Shown here: piece after piece, positions 12,494 to 24,098 of the stretch
Layout: each line of letters begins with the position of its first letter
Numbering within the stretch: the stretch's first letter is position 1
Assembly: GCF_026151205.1 (NCBI RefSeq)
Contig: NC_087078.1
Location: 13,687,118-13,747,117 of the forward strand
From: Bolinopsis microptera
Lineage: Eukaryota; Ctenophora; Tentaculata; Lobata; Bolinopsidae
Reading direction: 5' to 3'
DNA length: 60,000 bases
Notes under the pieces: generated by a model
What the model saw: only the letters and a program-made list of their open reading frames with translations
What the model was told of the DNA's origin: nothing
Databases searched by the model: none
Made by a program: the position numbers and the translations under genes

Positions 12494-12964
12494 TTATTCA
12501 TTTTTTCTCGATTTACGTTTCTGTCCTTGCTTAGCTCTTTCCATAAGCTTATCGGACCTCTCTTTCTTGTTTCCTTTTTCTCCCCTTTCGCCTGAACCGT
12601 GCTCTTTGCCAGCTTTCATCTCTTTGGCCCTTTTGTGATTGTCACCTTTCGTCTTTTTTTTATGGCCCTTTTTGCCACCTTTCATCTTCTTTTCTTGGTC
12701 CTTTTTGCCACCATTCTTATTTTCTTGGTCCTTTCTTCTAAATTCCTTGTTTAGATCCATCTCAGGATAGCATTCTGTTTTGCACTGTATCTTGCACTCA
12801 ATGGTCTGGTCGCAATCTGCTGCCGCCATGCAGTTCTTCATGCAGTCTTTGACCTGGTCAAGACCAGGTTCTTTCATGGGGTCATCTTCTTGCGGGTTGT
12901 TCGCTGCAAATGCGCTGCTAAAATTAGCAAGGAAAAGTGCGAGCACTGCGATGAGAAATACCAT
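12494..12964 (-). CDS. small secreted Cys-rich protein with Lys-rich tail
   Basis: 156 residues, one exon. Residues 1-20 (MVFLIAVLALFLANFSSAFA) are a clear signal peptide with a likely cut after Ala. Residues about 36-68 hold six cysteines spaced C-x3-C-x5-C-x5-C-x3-C-x3-C, a pattern that could form a disulfide-linked helical hairpin. From about residue 75 the chain is almost wholly Lys/Gly/Glu (repeats of KKDQEKK and GGKKGHKK) and strongly basic. Such tails bind acidic polymers, matrix or mineral surfaces, but function here is unknown and I do not recognise the family. The start at 12964 is supported by the signal peptide and by a TATA box about 85 bases upstream. A venom-type or antimicrobial role is possible but nothing seen shows it. 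Confidence 0.75.
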   Translation of the reverse strand: MVFLIAVLALFLANFSSAFAANNPQEDDPMKEPGLDQVKDCMKNCMAAADCDQTIECKIQCKTECYPEMDLNKEFRRKDQENKNGGKKDQEKKMKGGKKGHKKKTKGDNHKRAKEMKAGKEHGSGERGEKGNKKERSDKLMERAKQGQKRKSRKNE

Positions 12965-13047
12965 TCTTCTTCACAAACTTAACTACAAGTATTAAAACTG
13001 TATAACTTCAAAGCTGAAAATAATGAATAAACCATTTGCGAACATTC

Positions 13048-13053
13048 TTTATA
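13048..13053 (-). promoter_or_regulatory. TATA box of the Lys-rich gene
   Basis: The reverse strand reads CTTTATAAAGAATG about 85 bases before the ATG at 12964, which leaves room for a start site near 13020 and a short 5' UTR. Confidence 0.5.
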
Positions 13054-13059
13054 AAGGTC

Positions 13060-13912
13060 GAATTAGGTCAACTTTGCTTGTCAATTTCTGGCCTCTATTA
13101 GCCTCTTAGTCCATTAGCCTAATGGTGGTGGTCAAAATTAATTTCGCCCCTAGTTGGCTCCTTCCATCTTAACCATGTATGCTCTGGTTCTAATTTGAAT
13201 GGAACCGTATTTATCTTCAATCTTGCGATGAAATGCTCAATAAAATGCTCAAATGGACTGTTTACTTGCGAAAATCGTCACAAGCAACCTTTTAAGTAAC
13301 GTTATGTAACATTCCTAATTTATTTCAAACGAGGTTTTGATTTTTGACGTCAAAGTACCGTCACAAGAACACTTATGATAAAAATCGTGTGTTAAGTGAA
13401 AATTTATCTGTTCTAGTAGTGGAATTCGTATCACCAGTCATCACTTTAGACCTCGACTACAGATCTAAAAAAAGATTTGGTAATTCGTGATCGATATTAA
13501 TGAGATTTATACCCTCCGATATGATTTTACAAATCATGTAAAACCGCATAGTTACACTGAACTAATCTGAGACTAAAATCATCCACCCAGAGGCAGGGTT
13601 TTTTGCAACCACGTTCCGTTTTTAGAGGTTGGTAGTTTAATTCGTCTGGGTAATGAAGTGAGCTTTGAGTTTGGATTTAATGTTAAAATGTTAGCCCAGC
13701 AACAGGGTTCTCTGACTCTGAGGGCCACAGAGCAACAAAACAGCTGTTTGTCACCCGAAATAGTTAAACATTATTTATTTTAGCGTTTCAAGGAAATACG
13801 AAAACAAAACTGTAATGTATGACACTTCTGCACCAGTTAACATGTGCTCAAATCCAAGAATGATCACCGTACTACCATTCTATCACCACTAAAATAGCCA
13901 ATATTTCCTCAG
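13060..13912. other. intergenic or upstream intron; possible exon near 13687
   Basis: Probably holds the 5' part of the gene whose last exons are at 13913-14347. One candidate first exon begins at the ATG near 13687 (MLAQQQGSLTLRATEQQ...), but I find no donor site in a matching phase, so it stays a guess. Confidence 0.25.
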
Positions 13913-14347
13913 AAGAGTTGTACACTCCCGAACAATCCTTGACACAGAAGGTGTTCAGTCTAGCGCTCCTCCTGATCTTCCTCGTGATTATCATCATTGA
14001 GGTAAAGTACATATTGATATAAATGTTTACTGGTCAGTCGATTCGCTCTTTTGAATCATCACGATTGACGTATTTAGGAATCCCTCACATGAAAGCTATC
14101 AGTATCAATAGAAAGTTATAAACTTTCTCACAGATTATGTAATTTCGGGTCTGTTTGCTTAATTAAATAAGAAGTGTAGTGATTACATAATTGAGGTGAC
14201 AGTGGGGTGATTCTAAGGGTGATTTTGCAGGTTACGTTGGTGATACTTAGTTTCTCTAAGGGGTACCTCTACATTCCTTCTGGAGGAGAGTTCTTCAACT
14301 TCTTCCGTTACTTTTGGTTTAAGATGACCGGACCTCAGGAGCTTTGA
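13913..14347 (+). CDS. last two exons of an unrecognised membrane protein
   Basis: Exon 13913-14001 follows the acceptor ATTTCCTCAG and ends at GAG before GTAAAG. Exon 14231-14347 follows TTTTGCAG and ends in TGA. The join is phase 0 and reads ELYTPEQSLTQKV, then one hydrophobic segment (LALLLIFLVIIIIE continuing VTLVIL), then SKGYLYIPSGGEFFNFFRY and a short tail ending MTGPQEL. This looks like a membrane anchor followed by a short aromatic C-terminal tail. The first exon begins in phase 1, so at least one more exon lies upstream. I do not recognise the family. Confidence 0.5.
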
Positions 14348-16459
14348 GGCGGTTGTAGCTCGAATGATTTGAGCGACTTCAGATCGGAGAAAGGGTGATA
14401 GATCGTTCTTTGTCTTAACAGGAAAATATATGTGTGGAATGATTTAAATCTCCAGATTCAACGGAAAACACTTACTTGAAATTCTCAAAGACTAAAAGAA
14501 CGGCATCTGTTGAACAGATGAGAGTTCTTATGGGAATAATAATTAATAAATAAATACTAGTATTTCCGAACATAAAATATGATAATAATGATAAAAACGA
14601 ACAATTGTTATCTTAATAAAATGTTACCAATAACTCACTGCAGGGTGACCCAGAATTGGAATGCAATATTCTAGTATTGTTTTTATATTGGGTTCATTCT
14701 GTACCACCCTCAATATATCGCTAATTTTCAGACTAGCCGTGGTGTAACCACGTGCTTATTTCGATAACGCACGTGCTTTAACCGCGCACAAGTTGCACTG
14801 CGCAACAATAGGTTGTAAAACCAAGGTTACCATGGTTACTCCACGGTAACAGCGTGAGTAGATCAGCATGAAATGTTTTATCCTTAATTTGATTATAATT
14901 TTAAGTGCACGACTTCAATTTTTAGGAGTTTAGAAGTTTGGAACTGATGTGAGGTATATATGATTAAGCAGGAAGCTTCCTATCAGAGCGTTTTGACGAA
15001 CTTTTCGTGAGGTTTTTAAACATTTTGCTTCAAAATTATCATGACAAAAAATTGTCTTACAATTTCCTGTTTAACTGTATTTCACATTCAGTTCGTTTTA
15101 TATTTCAGAATTTAGAGTTTTGTTAAAAGTGCATGGTTTTCGAATGAATTGACACATTCTTCAAGAATGTCATTCTTGTTGTCACTGATTTTTCATTAAA
15201 AAAGCACCAAGTAAGTCACTTACTATCTGAAGAAGAGCTGATCGCAAAACGCATGCGCAATGAAACGCTCACTTTTTATATTGAGTAACGTATAATAATT
15301 TTTGTTGATTCAATACCTGATAAATACATTTGTTAGCATATTGGTGGTATTATTTTTATCTCGTTTCTACAGTTTGTGTTCAGGTGAGCGGACACTCAGA
15401 GCCGTTACAGTCTGTATCCGACTATTCGTGCAGTTTTCAGATTAATTAATTTGAATTAAGGACAGGGGGGGGGGGGGTAGAGATGGTCTGACCTCATCAC
15501 ACTACCTGTAGGTTGAGGGGGGATGCAGATTTGAACAATTTTTGACTTTCCGAATACTGTCCGTATAAGATTGCTCTTTTGACTGTAACTATCTTTTTAG
15601 TCCCGGGTTTTACAAATGTTAATTATGTTTCTACTTACGTTAATTTACGTTATGAATAATGGTCAGGTTATGATCACAAGGGAGCCGGTTTTAATTTGTT
15701 TCATAAAAACCAATAGCCGTTACATCAAGGGTATTAAGTTTTAATGACAATCAACAAATTTCATTAACCTTTTCAGACCATGATATTTTCAATAAAATAA
15801 ATTTGTTCTAATTACGGTGATTTAATTGAAATAAACTCAGTTCAGTCTATCTTGTTTTATTGTATTAAAAGTAGACATATTATGCGGTATACAAGATACA
15901 TGTGTTTCCTACCGCAAGGTGGTTATGCTAATAAAGTATACCGTACAAATTTTATTAATGTACATATTGGACCTTGTGTACGTGTACTTTTTCTCTGGCT
16001 TGTTTTTTCCGGCTAATCAGATTTATTAAGCTTACCAACTTCCAATTAACGTTATTTCTCGACAAAATATCGATAGAAATGTTTATTTGACATGAAAAAC
16101 TGCCAGCGACCGATTTTTATTTGTTGGATAATTGATTGATTTATTTCTTTAGTTAAAGCCATGCATTTTCCTGAAATCATAGCTATTTTACTGGTTTGGC
16201 AGCAAGCTAACTGATTGATGTCAAATCGAGCCAACAAATTCAATCACCCCAGTTCTCCAATCGTTAAAAAAACAACTGCACTTCATTCAGTTTAACCAGT
16301 AACTTTCTAATCAATTATCCCTCTGTAGCACTAGCAGTTAATTTAACAGAGTTCCGAACAGTGCTTACGCGCACTGCCGCCCCCTTACGGGCAGGGCTGC
16401 CACCCTCCGCACGCATCCAGAGCAACCCTCGGCCTCCGCACGCATCCTGATCACGGGAT
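14348..16459. other. no gene seen; G13 run
   Basis: About 2.1 kb of AT-rich DNA without a convincing exon. It holds a run of 13 G at 15465-15477. A short direct repeat CCTCCGCACGCATCC (about 16404 and 16434) lies just before the ACTMAP start. Confidence 0.4.
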
Positions 16460-19400
16460 ATGACCTGGAAAAGGATCGTGGAGGAGAACCATGAATCAAG
16501 AAACTTGGCACTGGTCCAAGGTCATCACTACTTTACTCATCACGTTCCAGTTGTCCTCCAGCATGGTCCCACGTGAGATACTGAATTGACATTCTCAGTA
16601 ATTCCGATTTAACAATCCTTTCTTCCATTTTATTATCCCGAATTTAATATTTTAAAATTCAACACTACTCTGTTTGCAGTTGCGGGATCGCAGCACTGAC
16701 CGCCCTGACACTAGAAAGAGAAGCTGCTAACACAGACTTTGTTAACACTGCTAATGAATGTAAGTTGTTTATAAACGTATAAACACGAAGTGTTATCATG
16801 TACTTTTCAAACTGCCATATTAGGAGGTTGCTCACCTTATCTCACCTTATCTCATTACTGGGCATGATGGTAGATTTATCATTAATTGGAGATGTTGTTT
16901 AACCCTAGAGTGTGTTATTAACCCTGTTATCCACAGTGCTGTCTGTAGCAATATCAACGGGTATCAGTAGTCAGGGAGAACTGATGAGTGTCCACTACAT
17001 GAGTCAAATGTGCGGATATGCGAGTTTACCGCACCAGATTGTGCGTGTTTGTGCGGATACAGATCTCGGCGAGCTCCTTCAAGATAGCGTGCTATTGTAA
17101 GTTTTCTAAGTTTGCTTGTAACTTTTACGACGCGCTGTGAAATGGTTCAAAAACAGCTTGTTTATGACAGGCATATTAAGTATGTCTGTGTTCAACTATT
17201 TTGTTGGGAAACGATAATTTCAATTTCTTGGAGTTTTAATGTCAACAAACAATGTATTTGAAAAACTCAAAATTTAACTGTGTCAAATCTGTGACTGGAC
17301 TCTATTATATGGACACGTTCATTGAAGTTTGAGGATATTGGTAAATATTAGTGACCCTACTAAATGGCACGATGATGTAAAATGTGTCACACTATAAAAC
17401 TATATAAACCCTCAATGGTTAGGATAATCGTTCCATCCTCTAGATAAACTTTGTCGCATAACGATATCTTTATCAGACGATAAGATATCGCTTAAATGCG
17501 GCCGGCAGTGAGTTGTAAACTTTGTCACACTATAAAAACGTGACAGAGTTTATATGGACCCCTTGTTGCCGTGTTTGACCAAATTTTCGAATTTCAAATT
17601 TATAGGATAGTTGCATATGACTATTATCTACATATTTAGCGACTTTTTTCGTTAAATGGTAGCACCATGTAAACTCCGTCACACATTTAAGAAATTTATA
17701 TGAGGGATGTTTATGACATCCTGACAAGAAATGCCGAATAGTCTAGCATTATTTTGTGAGCTGAATGTGTTTGGAATTGTTCACATATTTCATTGTTATA
17801 GGCAAATACAAATACAGAAGGCAGAAATAGGTAAATTTAGTCACATAAATTTGTATGATATCTCAACATGTGTGAAATTGAGTAAATATTAGTATACCAA
17901 CTTAAACACCCTATATTACGTACTATGGATCAATTAACAATATTTCAACCATACGCCGGTCATATAAATTATTATATGGCAGTGATATGTTAACATTGGC
18001 AAAATTTCAACACCTGAACAGGGTAAAAAATTGTAAATTTCGTCACAAAAAAAATATTATAACTTTATTTGCTCCGTGTTGGCAAAATGACTAATTTATC
18101 GACATAGTGATGGTGATAAAGTAACATTATATACTAATTGAGGTATGATTCTTCAAAATAGGGGCAAGAAATGTAAATTTCGTCACATCAGCCATAGCAT
18201 TAGTTAGATAGATTTTCTTTCATATCAACTGCCCTTATTATAGCTAGAATGGATTTATACAGGAAATATAGAAACCCATGCCCATTTTTCATCACATTGA
18301 AATTATACTGTTGGGGCAGGAAAAGTAAATTTCGTCACATTTCGGTAAATTAGTGATATCAAACTCAGCATTGTTAAACTTGGGTTCTGATTTGCTGAAA
18401 AATAACCAACCAATAATTCCTGGAAGAAAATTGAATTTTAACTGAGGTATGGTTCTTTAAAATAGGGGCAAGAAATGTAAATTTCGTCACATACGTAATT
18501 TTAAAATTTAGATAGATTTTATTTCCTACCAATATACCTTATTATAGTCGGAATGGATTTATACAAGAAATGTAGAAACCCATGCCAATTTTTCATCACA
18601 TTGAAACTATACTGTTGGGGCAGGGAAAGTGAATTTCGTCACATTTCAATAACTTAGTAAAATTAAACTCAGCATTGTTAAACTTGAGTTCTAATTTGCT
18701 GAACAATAACCAACCAATAATTCCTGGAAGAAAATTGAATTTTAACCGAGGTATGGTTCTTCAAAATAGGGGCAAGAAATGTAAATTTTGTCACATACGT
18801 CATTTTAAAATTTAGATAGATTTTCTTTCATATCAATAGTCCTTATTATAGTTAGAATGGATTTATACAGGAAATATAGAAACCCATGCCAATTTTTCAT
18901 CACATTGAAATTATACTGTTGGGGCAGGAAAAGTAAATTTCGTCACATTTCAGTAACTTAGTAAAATTAAACTCAGCATTGTTAAACTTGAGTTCTATTT
19001 TGCTAAACAATAACCAACCAATAATTCCTGGAAGAACATTGAATTCTAACCGAGGTATGGTTCTTCAAATTAGGGTCAAGAAATGTAAATTTCGTCACAT
19101 ACGAGTACGTCATTGTAAAATTTAGATACAATTTCTTTCACGTGAACAGTCCTAATTACAGTCCGAAATGATTAATACAGAGATACAGGAAATATAAAAA
19201 CCCCTGCCCATTTTATAATGTATGTAATATGTTAATCACAGACTATTTCATTCTATAATCATTGTTTCCAAATTTAACCTATTTATGATGTCTTATCATT
19301 TTGTGACGATGTTTACATCAACTGCCCTATACTTGAATCAACTGTATCCGTGTATCGTCCTTATATAGAGTTTTCCCGCAAAATTTAACTTATTTACGAT

Positions 19401-22178
19401 GTCGTATCATTTTGTGACGATGTTTACATCAACTGCCCTATACTTGAATCAACTGTATCCGTGTATCGTCCTTATATAGAGTTTTCCCGCAAAATGTAAC
19501 CTATTTACGATGTCGTATCATTTTGTGACGATGTTTACAACAACTGCCCTATACTTGAATAAACTGTATCCGTGTATCGTCCTTATATAGATTTCCCCGC
19601 AAAATGTAACCTATTTACGATGTCGTATCATTTTGTGACGATGTTTACATCAACTGCCCTATACTTGAATCAACTGTATCCGTGTATCGTCCAGCGTCCT
19701 TATATAGAGTTTTCCCGCCTTCCAAACCAAAATCAGATATAAATGATTTCGGAAATTCACCCAGAATTTCAAATTCCATATAATGTGACAGAATTTACAT
19801 CATTTCCCAATAACCAAGTGCATGTATTAGCTAACTTTCCAGAACAACATATTTTAGGGCTATGATTGGCAGAAGAACCATCAAATAATGAGTTGAAAGG
19901 GTTTTGAGGACACCTCACAGTAGAAAAGAGGTCTCGTATTCTGAGTGTGACAAAGTTTACGAAATATTGCCTTAAAGCCGTTCGATCCGTTCCCTTTAAC
20001 CAATGTTGTATCATAATTGTTAGATTGACCTAATCTACTATATTTCAGACCAAGGAATGATAATTGGGCAGCTATGGTAAACAATGTCACAAAAATGTGA
20101 CATTTTTTACATTATAGTGCCTAAAAGCAATACATTTTATTTCTGAGCAGTGCATATGGGAGTATGGGTCACGTGGCTTATGTTCAGAACTTATGAACAC
20201 GCTAGATTAATAGATGCTAAAATTAAGCCACTATCGTCGAAAACGCTATTTTAGAAATTTACCAATATCCTCAAACTTCAATGAACGTGTCCATATATAG
20301 TTATGGTGAACGTTGTTTAAAAATCGCTTTATTATGGCCCTATTTCTAAAATAACAGTCCACCCTTTCTCAGGATGATCTACGATAAAGATAAGAACAAC
20401 GAGCCTGCCACAAAATACGGCGGAGAACGAGCGCACTGGTTGATGATAACGGGATTTTGTAATAAACCCAGCAGAAACAGCCGGTCTGGTGTTTTGGTGA
20501 CGTCACAAAGGGTTAACATCGCTCTACAGCCCTCTAATTCTTATTCTAAAACAAGAGGTGAGTGCAGTTTTAAATTTAATGGCGAAAAGTAATTTCGAAG
20601 TTTAAGCCATCATTCCCGGGTTGGATAAATGTTACAAATGTGGCTCATACATGTCAGCAACAAATTGTAAAAGTCAATGAAGGAAATAAGATAGGAAAAA
20701 TCTTAATTTAGATAAGATGCATCCCCTTATTGTACCCGTATAAGTCGGAGAAGGATACAATAAAAGGCACTCACAAGAGTTTATTCATTATTAATATTAT
20801 TCAGTCAGAGAATCGGGAAGAACACAATTACCGCACTAATGAGAATTAAATGGGGTATCAGAAATTATGACCACTCGTAATAATATTATATTCACTTAGT
20901 TATTGTTACCACTCGTAATAATATTATATTAACTCACTTTTACCAAGCGTGTCCTCGGCACTCGAGTTGAATGATTTCCGATATCAAATTCTTATTCGCG
21001 CGGTAAGGGATAAGTAAAATTAACGAGAAGATGGTGACTAATATTCGAGAAATAATCTGGTACCCAAATAATTAGGGGTTTAAAATTCATTCTTCGTTAA
21101 GAGCTGTGGACGAGGTTCAAAGCAAAGAGTCGGCGGGTGCATGAATATAATGTTAATATTATAATGATATAATACGAGAACGTTCGATAGCTAATTCTGA
21201 ATATGCATATTTTGAGCATATTAATTATTATACGTTCTTTTATTCCCAATCATCGACTAAACGGCTAAAGTTAGAGCCTAGCAGGCATCAAACACAAATG
21301 GCCGGTCCCCATTTCCATACTAGTTGAACTCAAAGCCCATCTTAATAGCTCAAGTTGTACGTGGAACAATGCATTTGCCATTTTATTATTATTTATTATT
21401 TATTTACACAATATCAAATTAAAGATACCAAGCATCTACCCAGCAAAGCGTATATGTATCAGTACTACTAGTAATAACTATTAAGGTAGCGGCTAAATGA
21501 TTGTCAGGGCTGCTCTGATCACATTGGACATTGGACAATCGTTCCCAGTTTCTGATTTTAGTCTCATAAAACTCATGATTGTCACGCGAAACACACAACT
21601 CCACTGTCATTCAGAAAACCTATATGTTAAAATGCCATGTCTACTGTATAATAGTAGTAGTACCCTATTCGAGTGCTAAAACCTGAAACTTTTAAATATA
21701 ATAGGGCTGGCTATAATTTATGACTAATTATCTTTGAGGTCGGATGATGGTATTGTCTTCAAACTCTCTTAAGTTTTAGACTGTCATTCCGAAATTTGGG
21801 GCTTTATTCTCCAACGATTAGTGCAAAATTAGAGATATAATTCAGTAAACGTCATTTATAAAATAATTTACCCTACAAAATTTTATCAATTCATAATTAT
21901 GGCACGAACATATTCAAATATGTTTTTATTTGCTAACAGAATATATAATTTCATATGGTCCCATTATTACAGGCTCCTCTACCGATAAGGCTGCTGAGCT
22001 GCACGTGTTCGTACAGCACGGCAAGAGCCGACTACGACAACTCTGGAGATGGTCCGACATTCTGGCGAGTAACGAGACGGTGCGCCGCGCGAAACCCGGC
22101 ACGTGGGTATTACCGGACAATTTACATCAGCACGTGGCTGGACTCGCAGTTAGAGTCATGTTGAAGCACTTTCAGTGA
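16460..22178 (+). CDS. ACTMAP: actin maturation protease ACTMAP (C19orf54 family)
   Basis: Cysteine aminopeptidase that removes the acetylated N-terminal residue of new actin in the cytosol. Five exons: 16460-16572, 16680-16759, 16937-17096, 20373-20557, 21973-22178. All introns are GT-AG, phases 2,1,2,1 close, and the sum is 744 nt or 247 residues. Seen: VVLQHGPTCGIAAL with the candidate nucleophile Cys39; the helix SSQGELMSVHYM (family: QGE.fSv.dM); MIYDKDKNNEPATKYGGERAHW with the candidate catalytic His139; and the terminal block VFVQHGKSRLRQLWRWSDI..SN, the family's C-terminal signature. The start at 16460 follows an in-frame TGA ten bases upstream (16448-16450). It lacks the Pro-rich N-terminus of the mammalian protein, so it is a short form. 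Intron 3 (3.3 kb) is mostly a TIR element. Identity rests on motif order, not on an alignment. Confidence 0.88.
18120..19135. repeat. 152-bp / 304-bp higher-order tandem repeat
   Basis: Two different monomers of 152 bp alternate, giving a 304-bp unit repeated about 3.3 times. Both carry GTAAATTTCGTCACAT. The motif starts at 18173, 18325, 18477, 18629, 18781, 18933 and 19085, exactly 152 bases apart. Confidence 0.9.
19260..19722. repeat. tandem repeat, about 111-bp unit, four copies
   Basis: Four copies of a unit with TTTGTGACGATGTTTACATC and CTTGAATCAACTGTATCCGT. The TGTGAC motif starts at 19302, 19413, 19524 and 19634. It contains the 16-bp motif of the neighbouring array in inverted orientation. 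The last copy has an extra CAGCGTCC. Confidence 0.9.
20870..20935. repeat. short tandem duplication in ACTMAP intron 4
   Basis: ACCACTCGTAATAATATTAT occurs twice, about 39 bases apart. No other element seen in this intron (20558-21972). Confidence 0.7.
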
Positions 22179-24040
22179 TACTTGGCTCACTGTTTGATAG
22201 CTCCGATGTGATTTTACTTTTTAGTAACCTTTCCGATTTGGTAACCTTTCTGATTTCTACTATTTTCCCTGCTGATTCGATCAGTTTGTTAATAATATGT
22301 AATTGCTGTACAACTTGAGAGCCACTATGACTAGGATTATATATTATTATTATGGAATGGGTTTATTTTGGCCTTTTTACGACATTTATTTACTAATCTT
22401 GCTGCCACATCAGGCCAGTTTCTGCTTGTTTAATTTTCCAAGATCAGCTGATATTCAAATCCAACAGAGACTTGGTTAAACTATTTTTTCCCCTTCATTA
22501 TGATTATATCCACTGCCATTGATACAGACCAAATAGTTTTGTATAGCAACGTTCGTCGTTCATAAAAAACAATGTTGAATCCTCCCCGCCTCCCTATAGC
22601 TACAGTGAGACTGCTTTTGACGTCCCAACCCCGCCCGCTCCTTCCCCTCCTCCTACCCTCAATTCGGAGTCATGTAAATTTGATACATGTTTTTGGTTCA
22701 AATTATCTTTGCTGATTTTAATTAATTTAAGATCAGCATGATTTGAAAAATTTCTGAATATCATTTTACTTGACAGCATCAACATGAACATAACGTCAAA
22801 TAAAAACATTAGCGGTTTGTAATTTCTATAGCTGAATGAATTGAATTGGATAATTATCAATAATAGCGATTCTAGAATGTGCCTGACCAATGTTAATCTC
22901 TATTACGGGACAAAGACTAAATTTCTGAACTGATGACTCAAGTATTTAGTATTGAAAACATTTAAAATATTTATACTCACCGGCCGCGTCTCAGGGGGCA
23001 TCTTCATGCATCTTTAACGTATGAATTGACTATACATTGTGCCAGATCCTCTCCACAGACCCAGATGTCTGCACGTGTCTGCTTTCTACGAACTCCCCTC
23101 CCTGAATCAATAATCAAAACCCCCATTATAACCCCTCCCCCACTGAATCAATATCCCCCACCGAATCTTGCACAATGCACGGGTGTATTCTATGAACGAC
23201 TACTTAGACTTAACTGTCTATGATATATTAATCCGAATGTTATTGTAAAGGTTTGATTTTTAGGGAAGTTTGTATTCGATATATCTTGAAGGGCTGCAAT
23301 TTTGTCTTTTTGGGAGAAGGTTTTGGGTTGTTTTGTTACGTATTTTTATTCTGTAATTTACACACTGACTCTTTGCTACTCTTTTAAACGACTCATCTCA
23401 TTTGTTATTAAATATACTTGAATTGTAAAAAATATACATCAATTTAATATTTATAATCACAAATCCAAATCAAATTTTCAAAACATCAAATAGCTCATTT
23501 TCCTAAAATTCCGGAAAATGCTATGGTTTGATAATTTAAAGTTTAGCGGGGCACCTATAATTAAATCTCACTATCCAGGCTCCAGCATTCTCACCTGATC
23601 TAATCTTCCCTGACGGTTAGGGACTGGAAGACAGATATCAAGTTCCCTCGGAGCTCGTGATTCCCACCATTCGAATCCAGTACAAAAGTCCCTCTTGAAA
23701 TCTTAAAATCAGGGTATAAAAATCCAGGGTCCACAAATAGAGAAACTACGAGTCAAGGTACACTTTTAAGTCGGGTTATTGAATATTAATCCTCTGTACA
23801 ATGGAACACGTGCTTATCAGTGATTCTGACTTCACCGTCTCCGGGGCCTCAGAATCACGTCTTCAGGACCCAACTACTGCTAGCTGTGGCCTCAGAATCA
23901 CGTCTTCAGGACTACTGCTAGCTGTGGCGGGCAACATCATTCCAGGCAAGGCCCCTATTTCCGGGGTTAGTTTACATGTCATGGCTCTGTGTCAGATGGT
24001 GTGATATAGCGGCCCTGTCTACCAAGTTCATGAGTGTCCG
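22179..24040. other. intergenic between ACTMAP and the basonuclin-like gene
   Basis: Convergent genes end on both sides. A direct duplication GGCCTCAGAATCACGTCTTC lies at about 23846 and 23888. The short plus-strand frame over it (23801-24004) has no recognisable domain and I do not count it as a gene. No canonical polyadenylation signal is evident for either neighbour. Confidence 0.4.
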
Positions 24041-24043
24041 TCG

Positions 24044-24068
24044 TGACACGTGACCAGGTCACGTGTCA
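24044..24068. promoter_or_regulatory. 25-bp E-box palindrome just 3' of the basonuclin-like stop
   Basis: A perfect dyad around A24056 made of two CACGTG boxes: CACGTGACCAGGTCACGTG flanked by TGA/TCA. bHLH-Zip factors (USF, MITF/TFE, Myc) bind (T)CACGTG(A). It is followed by TGACGTCA (CRE) at 24069-24076. Confidence 0.55.
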
Positions 24069-24098
24069 TGACGTCATAAGTCACATGACATGACGTCA
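24069..24098. promoter_or_regulatory. two CRE sites TGACGTCA
   Basis: Perfect CREB/ATF palindromes at 24069-24076 and 24091-24098. The second overlaps the stop codon of the basonuclin-like gene (24096-24098). Confidence 0.45.

Larger units (their letters stand above)
17306..20300. mobile_element. 3-kb TIR element in ACTMAP intron 3
   Basis: Near-identical inverted ends of about 43 bp: left 17307-17350 contains TATGGACACGTTCATTGAAG, right 20256-20298 contains its reverse complement. Flanks are TA-rich (TTATA / TATAG), so a TA duplication is likely but cannot be fixed. No transposase frame is present. The body is filled with a repeated 16-bp motif GTAAATTTCGTCACAT, direct in the left two-thirds and inverted in the right third, which looks like amplified subterminal binding sites of a non-autonomous DNA transposon. 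Confidence 0.7.

Noticed and set aside
23801-24004. 67-codon plus-strand frame with ATG
   Set aside because: It spans a direct duplication, shows no domain, and sits in the 3' flank of the minus-strand gene.
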